This document shows positions 35,863-45,189 of a DNA stretch of 64,000 nt, in pieces. Under the pieces are notes generated by a model, which was not told where the DNA came from, searched no databases, and saw nothing but the letters and a program-made list of their open reading frames with translations. Source of the stretch: Sulfitobacter dubius (GTDB taxonomy: Bacteria > Pseudomonadota > Alphaproteobacteria > Rhodobacterales > Rhodobacteraceae). Position 1 is the stretch's first letter, and each line of letters starts with the position of its first letter. The position numbers and the translations under genes were made by a program. The stretch spans positions 868,001-932,000 of the forward strand of contig NZ_FOPG01000001.1 of NCBI RefSeq assembly GCF_900113435.1, given 5' to 3'.

Positions 35863-36911
35863 CTATCCGCTCCGTTATGAGAATTTGTGATTGTGGATGC
35901 CATGCCGTCCAGCGCCGGATCGGGGCCCGGAAAATGGCAGGCGACGGCATGATCATCCGCGCCCGGCGTCAGGGCTGGGCTGACTTCTGCACAAAGCGGT
36001 TGCGCGCGGGGGCAGCGGGTTCGGAAACGACAGCCCGAAGGCGGGTTCAGCGGGCTGGGCAAATCGCCCTTCAGCATGGTCCGTTTGCGGCTGCGCTCGG
36101 CGCGGGGGTCGGCCATCGGGATCGCCGAAAGCAACGCCTGAGTGTAGGGGTGCTGCGGAGCTGAAAACACCGCATCTGCCGGACCGACTTCAACGATCTG
36201 GCCAAGGTACATCACCGCGATCCGGTGCGAAATATAGCGCACCACGCTAAGGTCATGGGCGATGAACAAAAAGGCGATCCCTAGCCGGTCCTGCAAATCA
36301 CGCAGCAGGTTCAACACCCCCGCCTGAATGGACACATCCAGCGCCGAGACAGGCTCATCCAGCACCACCACCTTGGGGTCGACCGAAATGGCGCGGGCGA
36401 TGCCGATGCGCTGCCGTTGTCCGCCCGAAAGCTCGTGCGGATATCGGTCTGCCACGTCTTGTGGCAACTGCACCAGCTCCAACAGGTCACGAATGCGCGT
36501 CTCGGTCGCTTTGGCGTCGAGCTTTAACAGGCGCATCCCTTCGGCCAGAATGCGCCGGATGGTCATGCCGGGATGCAGCGAGGACATCGGATCCTGAAAC
36601 ACGATTTGCAGATCCCGCCGGACAGGCCGCATATCCGCCGCATCAAGCCGGGTGATGTTGGCCCCGGCCAACACGATCTCGCCATCGGTGGGTTCAATCA
36701 ATCGCAGGATGCAGCGGCCCAGCGTCGTCTTACCGCAGCCGCTTTCCCCCACCAGCCCAAAGGTCTGGCTCGGTGCTACGTCAAAGCTCACGTCGCTGAC
36801 CGCCCGCAAAAGCTGCCCTGGCTTGGTGCCCAGAAGGTTGGAACCGACGGGGTAATCCTTGGAGAGGTTACGCACCGACAGAACTGGCTGGGAGGGAGGT
36901 GTTTGGATCAT
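35859..36911 (-). CDS. dppF: Dipeptide/oligopeptide ABC ATPase, second subunit
   Basis: 350 residues. Walker [16 protein letters not shown], signature [15 protein letters not shown], Walker [15 protein letters not shown] and H-loop FIAHDLSVV are intact. The C-terminal oligo/dipeptide domain ends with a Cys-containing motif [17 protein letters not shown]. Pairs with the other ATPase to drive the permeases. ATGA overlaps at both ends. Confidence 0.92.
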   Translation of the reverse strand: MIQTPPSQPVLSVRNLSKDYPVGSNLLGTKPGQLLRAVSDVSFDVAPSQTFGLVGESGCGKTTLGRCILRLIEPTDGEIVLAGANITRLDAADMRPVRRDLQIVFQDPMSSLHPGMTIRRILAEGMRLLKLDAKATETRIRDLLELVQLPQDVADRYPHELSGGQRQRIGIARAISVDPKVVVLDEPVSALDVSIQAGVLNLLRDLQDRLGIAFLFIAHDLSVVRYISHRIAVMYLGQIVEVGPADAVFSAPQHPYTQALLSAIPMADPRAERSRKRTMLKGDLPSPLNPPSGCRFRTRCPRAQPLCAEVSPALTPGADDHAVACHFPGPDPALDGMASTITNSHNGADR

Positions 36912-37930
36912 AATGCCCCCTTCTCAAATTCTGCGCGCACAGCACCTTGCGTGCCTGCAACGATTTCTTCGGCACGCAGGCAGGCCACGGATGTGCGGTG
37001 TACTGGGCGCAGGGACGGGTCGGTCGCGCGGCAATCAGGGAGTGCCAGTTTGCAGCGCGGCGCGAAGCTACACCCTGCGGGGCGGTCAAAGATTGAAGGC
37101 GGTGTGCCTTCGATGGACACGAGTTTTTCGGTGATCTTCTCAAGCCGGGGCATCGCGGCGATCAGGCCGCGCGTGTAGGGATGGCAGGTGTCGTAGAAAA
37201 TGTCATCTGCCGTACCGGTTTCGACCACCCGGCCGCCGTACATAACCGCGATGTCCCGCGCCATGCCCGCCACAACGCCTAAGTCATGGGTGATAAGCAC
37301 CATGCCAATCCCGCGCTCCGCAGCCAATTGCCGCAACAGATCAAGGATTTGCGCCTGCACCGTCACATCAAGCGCGGTGGTCGGCTCATCAGCGATTAGC
37401 AGGCTGGGATTATTGGCAAGCGCCATGGCGATCATCGCCCGCTGGCGCATCCCGCCGGAGAATTCATGCGGATACTGGTCCACGCGGCGGTCTGGCTGTG
37501 GGATCGAGACTGACGCTAAAAGGTCCAGCACCCGGCGTTTTGCGTCTTGCGTGCTGATCTTGCGGTCATGCAGACGGATCGCTTCAAGGATCTGGTCGCC
37601 GATGGTCAGGACCGGGTTGAAGGCACTCAGCGGGTCTTGAAAGATACAGCCGATCTCTTGGCCCAAAATCTGACGGATTTCCCCACGCGGCATGCCAACC
37701 AACTCGCGCCCCTTGAACCGGGCCGAGCCGCTGACGATGGCACTTGGTGGCAGCAGTTGTAGCAGGGCCATCATCGCCACAGACTTGCCCGACCCGCTCT
37801 CGCCCACGACCCCCAGCACCTCGCCTGCGTCAAGCATAAGGTCAATGCCGCGCACCGCCTCGACCGGACCATGCGGGCCGGGAAAAGCGGCGCGCAGATC
37901 GCGGATTTCCAAAAGGGGTGCGGCGCTCAT
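36908..37930 (-). CDS. dppD: Dipeptide/oligopeptide ABC ATPase, first subunit
   Basis: 340 residues. Walker A (about residues 43-51, GESGSGKSV), signature [15 protein letters not shown], Walker [16 protein letters not shown]-loop [10 protein letters not shown], and the C-terminal Cys motif [15 protein letters not shown]. Start MSAAPL at 37930 overlaps the permease stop; the longer frame upstream is read-through of the permease in another frame. Order DppD then DppF matches the family. Confidence 0.92.
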   Translation of the reverse strand: MSAAPLLEIRDLRAAFPGPHGPVEAVRGIDLMLDAGEVLGVVGESGSGKSVAMMALLQLLPPSAIVSGSARFKGRELVGMPRGEIRQILGQEIGCIFQDPLSAFNPVLTIGDQILEAIRLHDRKISTQDAKRRVLDLLASVSIPQPDRRVDQYPHEFSGGMRQRAMIAMALANNPSLLIADEPTTALDVTVQAQILDLLRQLAAERGIGMVLITHDLGVVAGMARDIAVMYGGRVVETGTADDIFYDTCHPYTRGLIAAMPRLEKITEKLVSIEGTPPSIFDRPAGCSFAPRCKLALPDCRATDPSLRPVHRTSVACLRAEEIVAGTQGAVRAEFEKGAL

Positions 37931-38796
37931 TTCGGCCCCCTGCGGTCCAGCACGTCGCGCAGACCGTCGCCCAAGAATGCAGTTGCCAGCACCACAGAAA
38001 GGATCGCCATGCCGGGACCAAAAGCGATCCACCAGCTATAGAATTTCGCCGCCCCTTCCGAGATCATGCTGCCCCATTCCGGGCTTGGCGGCACAGCCCC
38101 CAGACCGATGAAGCTGAGCGAGGCGGCCAGCAGCGCCACCTGCCCGAAGTCCATCGTCGCGTTGATCAGCGTGGGCGTCCAGCACAGCGGCAGGATATGC
38201 ACCACCAGCACGCGCCCGCGCCCGGCTCCGCCTGCGATGGCCGCTTCGACATGTTCGCGGGTGCGGACCTCAAGCACCTGTGCGCGCATCAGCCGCGCAT
38301 AGATCGGCCACCAGACGATCACCATCGCGAGGCCTGCATTCGGCAATCCCGGCCCCAAGGTCGCAGCGACGGTCATCGCCAGCAGGATCGGCGGGAAGGA
38401 CAAAGTCACATCGGCGGCCCGCATGATAACTGCATCCGTCCAGCCGCCAAGGTAGCCCGCCGCAGCCCCTAAGGCCGAGCCGATTACAACGGCAGAGACC
38501 ACCACCATAAGAGCCACGGGGATCGTATAAGTTGACCCATGCAGGGTCCGCGACAGAACGTCACGACCAAGCGCGTCAGTCCCCAGCCAATGGTCAGCGG
38601 AGGGCGGCTGCAACCGCCGCCCGGCCATCATCAGCGGATCGACAAGCGGCCAGAACTGAACGGTCAGCAAGGTCACGGCCCAAAACAAAAGGATCAGGAT
38701 GCCGATCTGTCCGGTTAGGGGCAAGCGGCGCACAAAGGTCCATGCACGGCGAGCCCGGCTGGGGCTTGCGGGGCGCAATGTCTCGACCGCGCTCAT
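37927..38796 (-). CDS. dppC: Dipeptide-type ABC permease DppC
   Basis: 289 residues with a cytosolic N-terminus, then five or six spans. GTDALGRDVLSRTLHGS is the DppC/OppC N-terminal motif, and EARTREHVEAAIAGGAGRGRVLVVHI-type sequence around residues 175-200 (VRTREHVEAAIAGGAGRGRV) is the EAA loop. Start MSAVET at 38796 overlaps the DppB stop by ATGA. Confidence 0.9.
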   Translation of the reverse strand: MSAVETLRPASPSRARRAWTFVRRLPLTGQIGILILLFWAVTLLTVQFWPLVDPLMMAGRRLQPPSADHWLGTDALGRDVLSRTLHGSTYTIPVALMVVVSAVVIGSALGAAAGYLGGWTDAVIMRAADVTLSFPPILLAMTVAATLGPGLPNAGLAMVIVWWPIYARLMRAQVLEVRTREHVEAAIAGGAGRGRVLVVHILPLCWTPTLINATMDFGQVALLAASLSFIGLGAVPPSPEWGSMISEGAAKFYSWWIAFGPGMAILSVVLATAFLGDGLRDVLDRRGPK

Positions 38797-39809
38797 CCCG
38801 ACACCTTGATGCGCGGGTTGGCCCAAGCATAGGCGATGTCGGTGACCAGATTTGCCAAAAGGAAGGCCGTCGCGCCGACGATGGTGACGCCGCCAATGGC
38901 GGGATAGTCCAGCGAACGCGCGGCCGACACGGCATAGGAGCCGATGCCCGGCCAGCTAAAGATCGCCTCGGTCAGGACTGCGCCCGTGATGAGGTAGGCG
39001 AAGGTAAAGCCCAACACCGTGAGCACCGGGATAAGCGCGTTGCGCAGCGCGTGGTTAATCAGCACGACCCGATCGGATGCGCCCTTGGCCCGTGCTGTAC
39101 GCACATAGTCCTGCCCAAGCGCATCAAGCAGCGATGAGCGGACCAGTCGGGCGACAATGCCGATAACCGACCAGCCCAAAACCAGCGCAGGCAGCGCAAG
39201 ATGGCTTAGCGCCTCGATGAAAAGTCCGCCGTTCCCGGCCAGCAGCGCATCGACGGTATAAAACCCGGTGACCCCTTCTGGCGCTTGGGTCCGGGCATCA
39301 AGCCGTCCCGTGCCGGGCGTCCATTTAAGCTGTACCGAGAAGATATAAAGCATGATCAGACCCGACCAGAAGATCGGCAGCGAGGACCCAAGCAGGGCGA
39401 ATCCGCGGGCAGCATTGTCGAAGATCGAGTGACGGAACCGTGCCGACAGCAAGCCAATTGCCATCCCAAGCGTGGTGCCGACGATCATCGCGGCGACCAC
39501 CAGTTCCAAGGTCGCGGGCAAACGCTCGGCAATATCGCGGGCGACGGGGCGACGGGTGTTAAAGGAGGTGCCCATGTCGCCCTGCACCAGATTTTTCATG
39601 TAGACGACGTAACGCACCGGCAAAGGCTTATCCAAACCCCACTGCGCCTCCACGGCCTGCACGATTTCGGGGTTGTTCATCATCCGCTCGGGCACGAGGG
39701 CGGAAAGCGGATCGCCCTTCGTGCTTTGCGACAGGATGAAGGCCACACTGGCCACGCCAAGCAGGAGAAACGGCACTCCCAGCACCCGGCGTATGAGATA
39801 GCGCAGCAT
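38793..39809 (-). CDS. dppB: Dipeptide-type ABC permease DppB
   Basis: 338 residues. N-terminal RYLIRRVLGVPFLLLGVASV is the typical first span of DppB/OppB. The EAA loop is DYVRTARAKGASDRVVLINH, near residue 235. Start at 39809 lies 12 bases after the binding-protein stop. Forms the channel with DppC. Confidence 0.9.
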   Translation of the reverse strand: MLRYLIRRVLGVPFLLLGVASVAFILSQSTKGDPLSALVPERMMNNPEIVQAVEAQWGLDKPLPVRYVVYMKNLVQGDMGTSFNTRRPVARDIAERLPATLELVVAAMIVGTTLGMAIGLLSARFRHSIFDNAARGFALLGSSLPIFWSGLIMLYIFSVQLKWTPGTGRLDARTQAPEGVTGFYTVDALLAGNGGLFIEALSHLALPALVLGWSVIGIVARLVRSSLLDALGQDYVRTARAKGASDRVVLINHALRNALIPVLTVLGFTFAYLITGAVLTEAIFSWPGIGSYAVSAARSLDYPAIGGVTIVGATAFLLANLVTDIAYAWANPRIKVSG

Positions 39810-39821
39810 GGCCTTGCCCCT

Positions 39822-41429
39822 TTACTTGCGCGAGATTTCGGCGAGCGGCAGGTTACAGCAGGCGCTGTAGCGAACCCCGTCGATGTCAGCGCGGTGGGCG
39901 AGCACAAGGTTGGGGCTGACCAGCGGAATGATGACGTTATCTGCCATCAACTCTCGGCCCAGCTCCTCATACTTCGCAGCGGCCTCTTCACCCGACGCGG
40001 CCAGCGCCTGCGCGTAGATTTCGCCCTCTTTCTCGTTCAGCACCGTCTCAGGCGATTGGTAGCCCGCTCGGCTGACCCAAGTGGAGCCTTCGGTCATCCC
40101 GAAATAGGCTGCATATTGGCCTGATCCGTAGTAGTCAGGTGCGTAATAAACCGCTGTAAGGTCAGCCGTACCGGCGGCCATCTCTTCGCGCCAGACCGGA
40201 TAGGTCACCGGTTTGAGCGTGACCTCAACCCCCACCTGCGCGAAGTCCTGTTGCAGCTTTTGCATCATCACGTTGAGGTCAACGCCGTAGACGTTGTCGT
40301 TGGGATAAACGGCAACCATCTCAAGCCCGCTGTCCATGCCCGCCTCTGCCAGCATCGACTTGGCTTTTTCCACATCTTGCGCGCGCGGCTCAAGGTTCTG
40401 GGTGCCCGGAAAGCCGTTGGGAATGGGTGCTGCAATCTTGTTACCGTTGCCGCCGACGGTGAATTCGATCATCCCGTCATAGTCGACTGCGTAGGTCAGC
40501 GCCTCGCGCACCTGAGGGGTCAGCTTGTCCTTCATCGCGGTAGAGCCCGGCATGAAAGCGAAGTAGACGAAGTTGAAGGAAGGGATAATCTCAGTCACCA
40601 CGTCCGGGGTATCGAGGGATTTGGCCGTATCTGCGTCAATCTGCATGGCAATATCGACTGAGCCCGTTTCCAGCGCCTGCGCCTGAATGACGGAATCCTG
40701 CATCTGCGTGATCACCACCTCGGCAAAGGCGGGGGCGGTGCCATAGTAGCTGTCATTGCGCGACAGACGCAGCTCGTCTTCGGGGGCGTAGTTGACCAGA
40801 ACGAATGGCCCACTGCCGACCGAATTCTCCAAGAACCAACCTTCGGCTCCATCGGCAGTCGCCGCAGTTTCATCCGCCAGCGCCCCGCCCGCCATCGCGG
40901 CTTCGGTGTTCAGGATACCTGTGTAGGGGGCGGAAACCTTATTGAGAAATTCGGAGTTGGGCGCGTCTACCGTTACTTTCACGGTATGGGCATCAACCGC
41001 TTCAATGGACTGCGTGCCATCCATCAAGAAGGAGGGCGACCCTTTAAGGTTGCGCAGCCGCTCGAAAGTCCAGACCACGTCGGAAGCTTCAACTGGGCTG
41101 CCATCGGAAAAGACGGCCTCGGGGTTTAGGTTGAAGGTGAACTCAGTGAAATTCTCGTTGTGCTCCCAACTTGCCGCAAGTTTTGGCTCAAGTGTCTTAT
41201 TGTCTGCACCGAGTGTGATCAGCGGTTCATAGACGGCCGTGAGATATATTTGGCAGGTGTCACAGAAGGCCCGCGACGGATCAAGCGAGTTGACGTCCAT
41301 GGAGCGGCCCACGACGAGCGTATCCTGCGCTGCCACCGCAGAGCCGAACATCAACGCGCTGGTCGTGCCAAAAAGCAGGGCAGTGCCCCGCCGCCGTGCC
41401 GTGGTCTTGAAAGATGAAGTCGTATTCAT
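39822..41429 (-). CDS. Dipeptide-type ABC transporter binding protein
   Basis: 535 residues, SBP family 5. The signal peptide ends around AVAAQ (residue about 35). The N-terminal segment SLDPSRAFCDTCQIYLTAVYEPL and the later LAASWEHNENFTEFTFNLNP are typical of DppA/OppA proteins. Family members bind peptides but also nickel, opines, glycosides and cyclic compounds, so the ligand is open. First gene of the operon; its promoter should lie in 41430-41805. Confidence 0.9.
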   Translation of the reverse strand: MNTTSSFKTTARRRGTALLFGTTSALMFGSAVAAQDTLVVGRSMDVNSLDPSRAFCDTCQIYLTAVYEPLITLGADNKTLEPKLAASWEHNENFTEFTFNLNPEAVFSDGSPVEASDVVWTFERLRNLKGSPSFLMDGTQSIEAVDAHTVKVTVDAPNSEFLNKVSAPYTGILNTEAAMAGGALADETAATADGAEGWFLENSVGSGPFVLVNYAPEDELRLSRNDSYYGTAPAFAEVVITQMQDSVIQAQALETGSVDIAMQIDADTAKSLDTPDVVTEIIPSFNFVYFAFMPGSTAMKDKLTPQVREALTYAVDYDGMIEFTVGGNGNKIAAPIPNGFPGTQNLEPRAQDVEKAKSMLAEAGMDSGLEMVAVYPNDNVYGVDLNVMMQKLQQDFAQVGVEVTLKPVTYPVWREEMAAGTADLTAVYYAPDYYGSGQYAAYFGMTEGSTWVSRAGYQSPETVLNEKEGEIYAQALAASGEEAAAKYEELGRELMADNVIIPLVSPNLVLAHRADIDGVRYSACCNLPLAEISRK

Positions 41430-41805
41430 ACCATAGTCCCCTTTGCTTGTTTCCCCGCCCCAGCATTCTGTGAGGTCGATGGTTCGGGCAGGACTGATTT
41501 GCCATGCCCTTTCGGGCAGGTGACCGCCAATTTGCCCGTCGGCCGTCTGGAAAATGACTGTGATCGGTGCGATTTATTAGCTGGCCCGCTGTGCCATAGA
41601 GATCAGGTTAGCGAGGGAATTTTTGGCTGCATAGAGGGTATTGATGGTCAGCAAATCGCCTATAGCTCGCTGTTCTGGAACAGCTCAAATAAAGCTGAAT
41701 CATCGTGCCCAGTGGCATCAAAGCGTATAAAATCATAGTGTGGAGTAAACCGCTCAGCGTTTAACCGTTGCGAAACACTTAGCAAGTTAGTGATAGAAAG
41801 TTTTG
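41430..41805. other. Intergenic region upstream of the transporter operon
   Basis: About 375 bases with no credible gene, falling in GC toward the TetR gene. It must hold the operon promoter and probably the TetR site. I saw no perfect palindrome, only AT-rich stretches around 41690-41820. Confidence 0.4.
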
Positions 41806-42465
41806 TTATTTCTCGATTGGCTCGCGCGCTGGCAGAATCTCTGGCAAGAAGCAGCGCAAGTAACAGGTCGATGCACGAATGCTTTCGGTCAGATAGCCTT
41901 CGGTGATGCAGCGATGCTGTGACCACGAGATAGCCCAGATGCCATCCATGATCCCGATCGACAGCCCAATGCGGTGCTCAAGATCTGGCACGGCAGAGAA
42001 GTCGAACCACCGCCTGAACTCTGCCGTGCGGATCGCTGAAAGGGAGGCATTGCCTTGCAAATCCAAAGTGCGCACTTCGGCACTTACTCCCGCCCCCATG
42101 AAAAGCCGCAGCGCGGCAGGATGGCGATTGAGGTACGCGGCCCCGTCCATCTGTCGGCGGCGGATGATCTCCTGCCAAGAGCCGGGGGGCGGGTCCAACG
42201 GCTTTTGTGCGAGTGCGGAAAGCGCCTGATGATAGCGCTGCGCCAAAGCAACAAGGATCGCGTCTTTGTTGGGGAAGAAGTGATAGATCGAGGGTAAAGG
42301 GACGCCCGCCGCCTCTGCCACGACGGCAAGGCTTATGTCGCTGTCGGGCGCTTCGGTCAAAATAACCTCTGTGGCGTCAAGGAGTTGCTGAAACCGCGCA
42401 ATACCTCGCTGCCGCTGTGGCTCTCGGATCCCAGCTCGGCGTGCCACGTGCATTTCTTGGTCCAT
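41806..42465 (-). CDS. TetR family regulator
   Basis: 219 residues. The N-terminal HTH is at about residues 25-70 (DATEVILTEAPDSDISLAVVAE, then GVPLPSIYHFFPNKDAIL). The C-terminal ligand domain is unassigned. Same strand and immediately upstream of the transporter-aminotransferase-transketolase operon, so the likely regulator of it. Lower GC than the operon. Confidence 0.85.
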   Translation of the reverse strand: MDQEMHVARRAGIREPQRQRGIARFQQLLDATEVILTEAPDSDISLAVVAEAAGVPLPSIYHFFPNKDAILVALAQRYHQALSALAQKPLDPPPGSWQEIIRRRQMDGAAYLNRHPAALRLFMGAGVSAEVRTLDLQGNASLSAIRTAEFRRWFDFSAVPDLEHRIGLSIGIMDGIWAISWSQHRCITEGYLTESIRASTCYLRCFLPEILPAREPIEK

Positions 42466-43194
42466 TGCGTCTCGCTTTTTGTTTATCGAATACCCACTGC
42501 TTGAAAGGCTAAGACGTTAAACCAAAACGTACTACATTATTCACAAGAGTTCTTGCCCCCCTTACTTCAGATTAACTCTTGCTCCCAATCTCAAAGCCCA
42601 GGGTCTCAGATTTTAGCTGCCGCTGAGTTTGTTGATTTTTCTGCCCTAAAGAAATGATCGAACCCAATTTCTGATCTCCGATTGCGGTCACAGACAAAGA
42701 CGGCCGCCGCAATACTCGATATGCCCACATCTGGGATTACAAAAACACACAAGCGTTAAGTCGGCTGAAGCCAGATGCTCTGATACTGAGCCCCGTTCTA
42801 TCACTGGTCAGTACCTTGAAGTGATAGCAAAACACCGCAAGAATGCACATCGTAATGAGATGTCGCGCAAGGCGCAGATGCGGCAGTCGGTGTGATATAT
42901 GTGGGCGTCCCGTGTAGGAGGCACCCCCAAATCTCTTCAGTACTGACATCGAAAATTTCGCGGAAAACCTCGTGAATACAAGGTGGTACCCAAGGTCGGA
43001 CTCGAACCGGCATGCCTCGCGGCGGGGGATTTTGAATTCAGTCGAAACCTTTATATTTCAGTCTCTTAAATACATGTAGCTCACATCAAAATGGGTAAAA
43101 TTTCGAATATTGTATGAGTACGGTTTGTGGCACTGGCCATAAGCCCTCTCATCGCGACGATCATAAGTCATCTGTTTCAGAGGTAAGCTTGGTC
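42466..43194. other. AT-rich intergenic boundary region
   Basis: More than 700 bases without a supported gene. It contains a tRNA fragment (42984-43037) and scattered short frames without motifs, including a 70-residue peptide at 42737-42949 (minus) that I could not identify. Base composition is clearly more AT-rich than the flanks, as usual at island junctions. Confidence 0.55.
42984..43037 (-). pseudogene. 3' part of tRNA-Leu(CAA): probable att remnant
   Basis: Read on the minus strand, the sequence runs from the anticodon loop (ATTCAAAATCCC, anticodon CAA) through the variable arm (GCC-GCGA-GGC), T-loop (GGTTCGAGTCC) and acceptor end with CCA (TTGGGTACCA). The D-arm, 5' acceptor strand and 5' anticodon stem are absent. 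One T-stem pair is mismatched (C-A), so it is not under selection as a tRNA. A break exactly at the anticodon loop is typical of tyrosine-integrase crossover. Confidence 0.75.
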
Positions 43195-43213
43195 CGGCAG
43201 GAAAAACCTGCCG
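43195..43213 (-). terminator. Hairpin after hyuB
   Basis: A 7-bp perfect stem CGGCAGG / CCTGCCG with an AAAAA loop sits 11 bases beyond the hyuB stop. There is no T tail on the hyuB strand, so its strength is uncertain. Confidence 0.5.
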
Positions 43214-43224
43214 AACCGCCTGCC

Positions 43225-45186
43225 TCAGCTCCAATGTGCGACGGACCGTCGCTCGAAGCTCTCGCGGAACTGCTGTGTCGATTTGGGCATCACCTCGCCG
43301 CTGCCCCAGTCAAGGATCACCGCGTATTGCCGCACCGCGTCCATCTCGTTGATCTCGCCATTGCGGTACAGGCGCGAAACCTCTTCGGGGTCCATCCGCG
43401 CCCAAGCCTTGCGGTTTTCGCGGATATGCGCCCGGGCCTTCCCGGTTGCCTCGACGTCGATTTCATAGTCCAGCATATCGGCGTCATTTACCTTGATGAC
43501 CACGCCATAGTCGATCTTTGCCCGCTCGACCGAGACATATTCGTCAATCACATCATGACGCACCCGCTCTGGGTCGCGCTCCATCGGATCGCCGTATCCA
43601 CCACCGCCTGCCGTGGGTCGGGTAAACCTGTCACCGCTCTTGATCTTGTAGTTGGAGAAGACGGATCCCAGCCAGTTCTGTTCGCCGGTCTCTGCGTGTT
43701 CAACCATCAGACCGTGGGGCATGGACGGCAGGCCGCCTTCAACGCCCCAAACAACGGCCCGTTCCCGGTCGCAGATATAGGACATCACGGTGTTGTCTGC
43801 CTCCAGCAGAGTCGAGGCCTTGATAACGCCCGCACCGCCGCGCCATTTGCCGGGGCCGGGGCTGTCCTGCTTGATCTGGAATTCATCCGCCCGCGTCGGG
43901 TTTACCCGCTCGTTGCCCTCTGAAGGCTGCGACATCAAACCAGTGCCGAAACATGCGGTGGTGACATCGCTGCCGTCCTTGCCGTTGCGCCCGCCCCAGC
44001 CGCCGGGGAGCCATTCGTAGAACATGTAGATCGGCTTTTCAGGCTTGCGCAGGTCGTTGCCCCCGGCAAGTAGGTATTCAAGGTTAAAGGCACAGGCGAT
44101 CGCGCGTTCTGGCATGATCTGGGACCACATCTCGAAAATCGCGTTCATGATCTTCTCAAACGGCATCAGGAAGCCGGTGACGGCAACGGGCCATTCGGCG
44201 CTTACCACGCTGTTCTTGGGCGCTTTGATCTCGACCATTCGGTAGAACCCGCTGTTGAGCGGCAAGTCAGGAAAAAAGGTCTTCATCCCCGCCACCACGG
44301 CCGAGAATGTCGCCCCATGCGCGGAGTTGTAGATCGACGAGATCGTGGGGTGACTACCCTCGAAATCATAAATGATTTCATCGCCTTTGATCGTCATCTT
44401 GATGTGGATCGGGATCATCCCCTCGCCTGCTCCGGGGTCGCGATCGATGTAATCCACGGCCTCCCATGTGCCGTCGGGCAGGTCCGAGATGCGCTGGCGC
44501 ACGGCGCGCTCGACATAGTCCTGAACCTCTTCCATGCCTTGGGTCACCTGATCGCGCCCGTATTTTCCAACAAGGCGTTGAAGTTCGCGTTCAGCGACCT
44601 GCGTGGCCTGCGCCTGCGAGTGGATGTCACCGATGATAGAGGCTGGATCGCGCGTGTTGGCCGCAATCATATTGGCTACGTCGGCGCAGAACTTACCCTT
44701 GCGGAACAGCCGGATCGGCGTGATCCGCACGGCCTCGCCAAACATCTCATGGGCCGTGACGTTGAACGATCCGGGCACCGAGCCGCCAAGGTCAGACCAA
44801 TGCCCGTTGGACTGCGAGAAGCCGATCAGGGTTTCTTCGTCAAAGATCGGGCGGATCAGGCGCACATCGCTAAAGTGCGTGCCCCCCGCGTAGGGATCGT
44901 TGATCGCATAGACATCGCCGGGGTACATATCGCCCTCAAAGGCGCGGATCACATCCTTGCAGGTGTAATGCAGCGTGCCCACATGCACCGCGATATCCGA
45001 GTTGCCCTGCGCCACGCAGTTGCCTTGAGCATCATGCAACCCGTTCGAGAAGTCACGGTTGTAGATCACAAAGGAATAACAGGTGCGCAGCATTTGCTCT
45101 GCCATCTGGTCGACAGAGGTGATGAAAGAGTTTTTCAGAACTTCGAAGGTGACCGGATCAAGGTCGGGTCTGGATAGGGTGTTCAT
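43225..45186 (-). CDS. hyuB: Hydantoinase B / oxoprolinase subunit (HyuB)
   Basis: 653 residues. DPVTFEVLKNSFITSVDQMAE opens the domain as in all HyuB proteins; YPGDVYAINDPYAGGTHFSD and RPTAGGGGYGDP are conserved. With HyuA it forms an ATP-dependent amidase that opens 5-oxoproline, N-methylhydantoin or related lactams, or an acetone/acetophenone carboxylase-like complex. The ORF is 3 bases after hyuA. Which substrate is used is not set by sequence; oxoprolinase or hydantoinase is most likely. Confidence 0.9.
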   Translation of the reverse strand: MNTLSRPDLDPVTFEVLKNSFITSVDQMAEQMLRTCYSFVIYNRDFSNGLHDAQGNCVAQGNSDIAVHVGTLHYTCKDVIRAFEGDMYPGDVYAINDPYAGGTHFSDVRLIRPIFDEETLIGFSQSNGHWSDLGGSVPGSFNVTAHEMFGEAVRITPIRLFRKGKFCADVANMIAANTRDPASIIGDIHSQAQATQVAERELQRLVGKYGRDQVTQGMEEVQDYVERAVRQRISDLPDGTWEAVDYIDRDPGAGEGMIPIHIKMTIKGDEIIYDFEGSHPTISSIYNSAHGATFSAVVAGMKTFFPDLPLNSGFYRMVEIKAPKNSVVSAEWPVAVTGFLMPFEKIMNAIFEMWSQIMPERAIACAFNLEYLLAGGNDLRKPEKPIYMFYEWLPGGWGGRNGKDGSDVTTACFGTGLMSQPSEGNERVNPTRADEFQIKQDSPGPGKWRGGAGVIKASTLLEADNTVMSYICDRERAVVWGVEGGLPSMPHGLMVEHAETGEQNWLGSVFSNYKIKSGDRFTRPTAGGGGYGDPMERDPERVRHDVIDEYVSVERAKIDYGVVIKVNDADMLDYEIDVEATGKARAHIRENRKAWARMDPEEVSRLYRNGEINEMDAVRQYAVILDWGSGEVMPKSTQQFRESFERRSVAHWS

Positions 45187-45189
45187 GGT

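Noticed and set aside
42514..42530. ACGTT-N7-AACGT as a TetR operator upstream of the TetR gene at 41806
   Set aside because: The arms are only five bases and in AT-rich DNA such repeats are expected by chance.
42737..42949. 70-residue frame in the AT-rich boundary region, minus strand
   Set aside because: No motif, no good ribosome site; lies next to the tRNA fragment in non-coding sequence.
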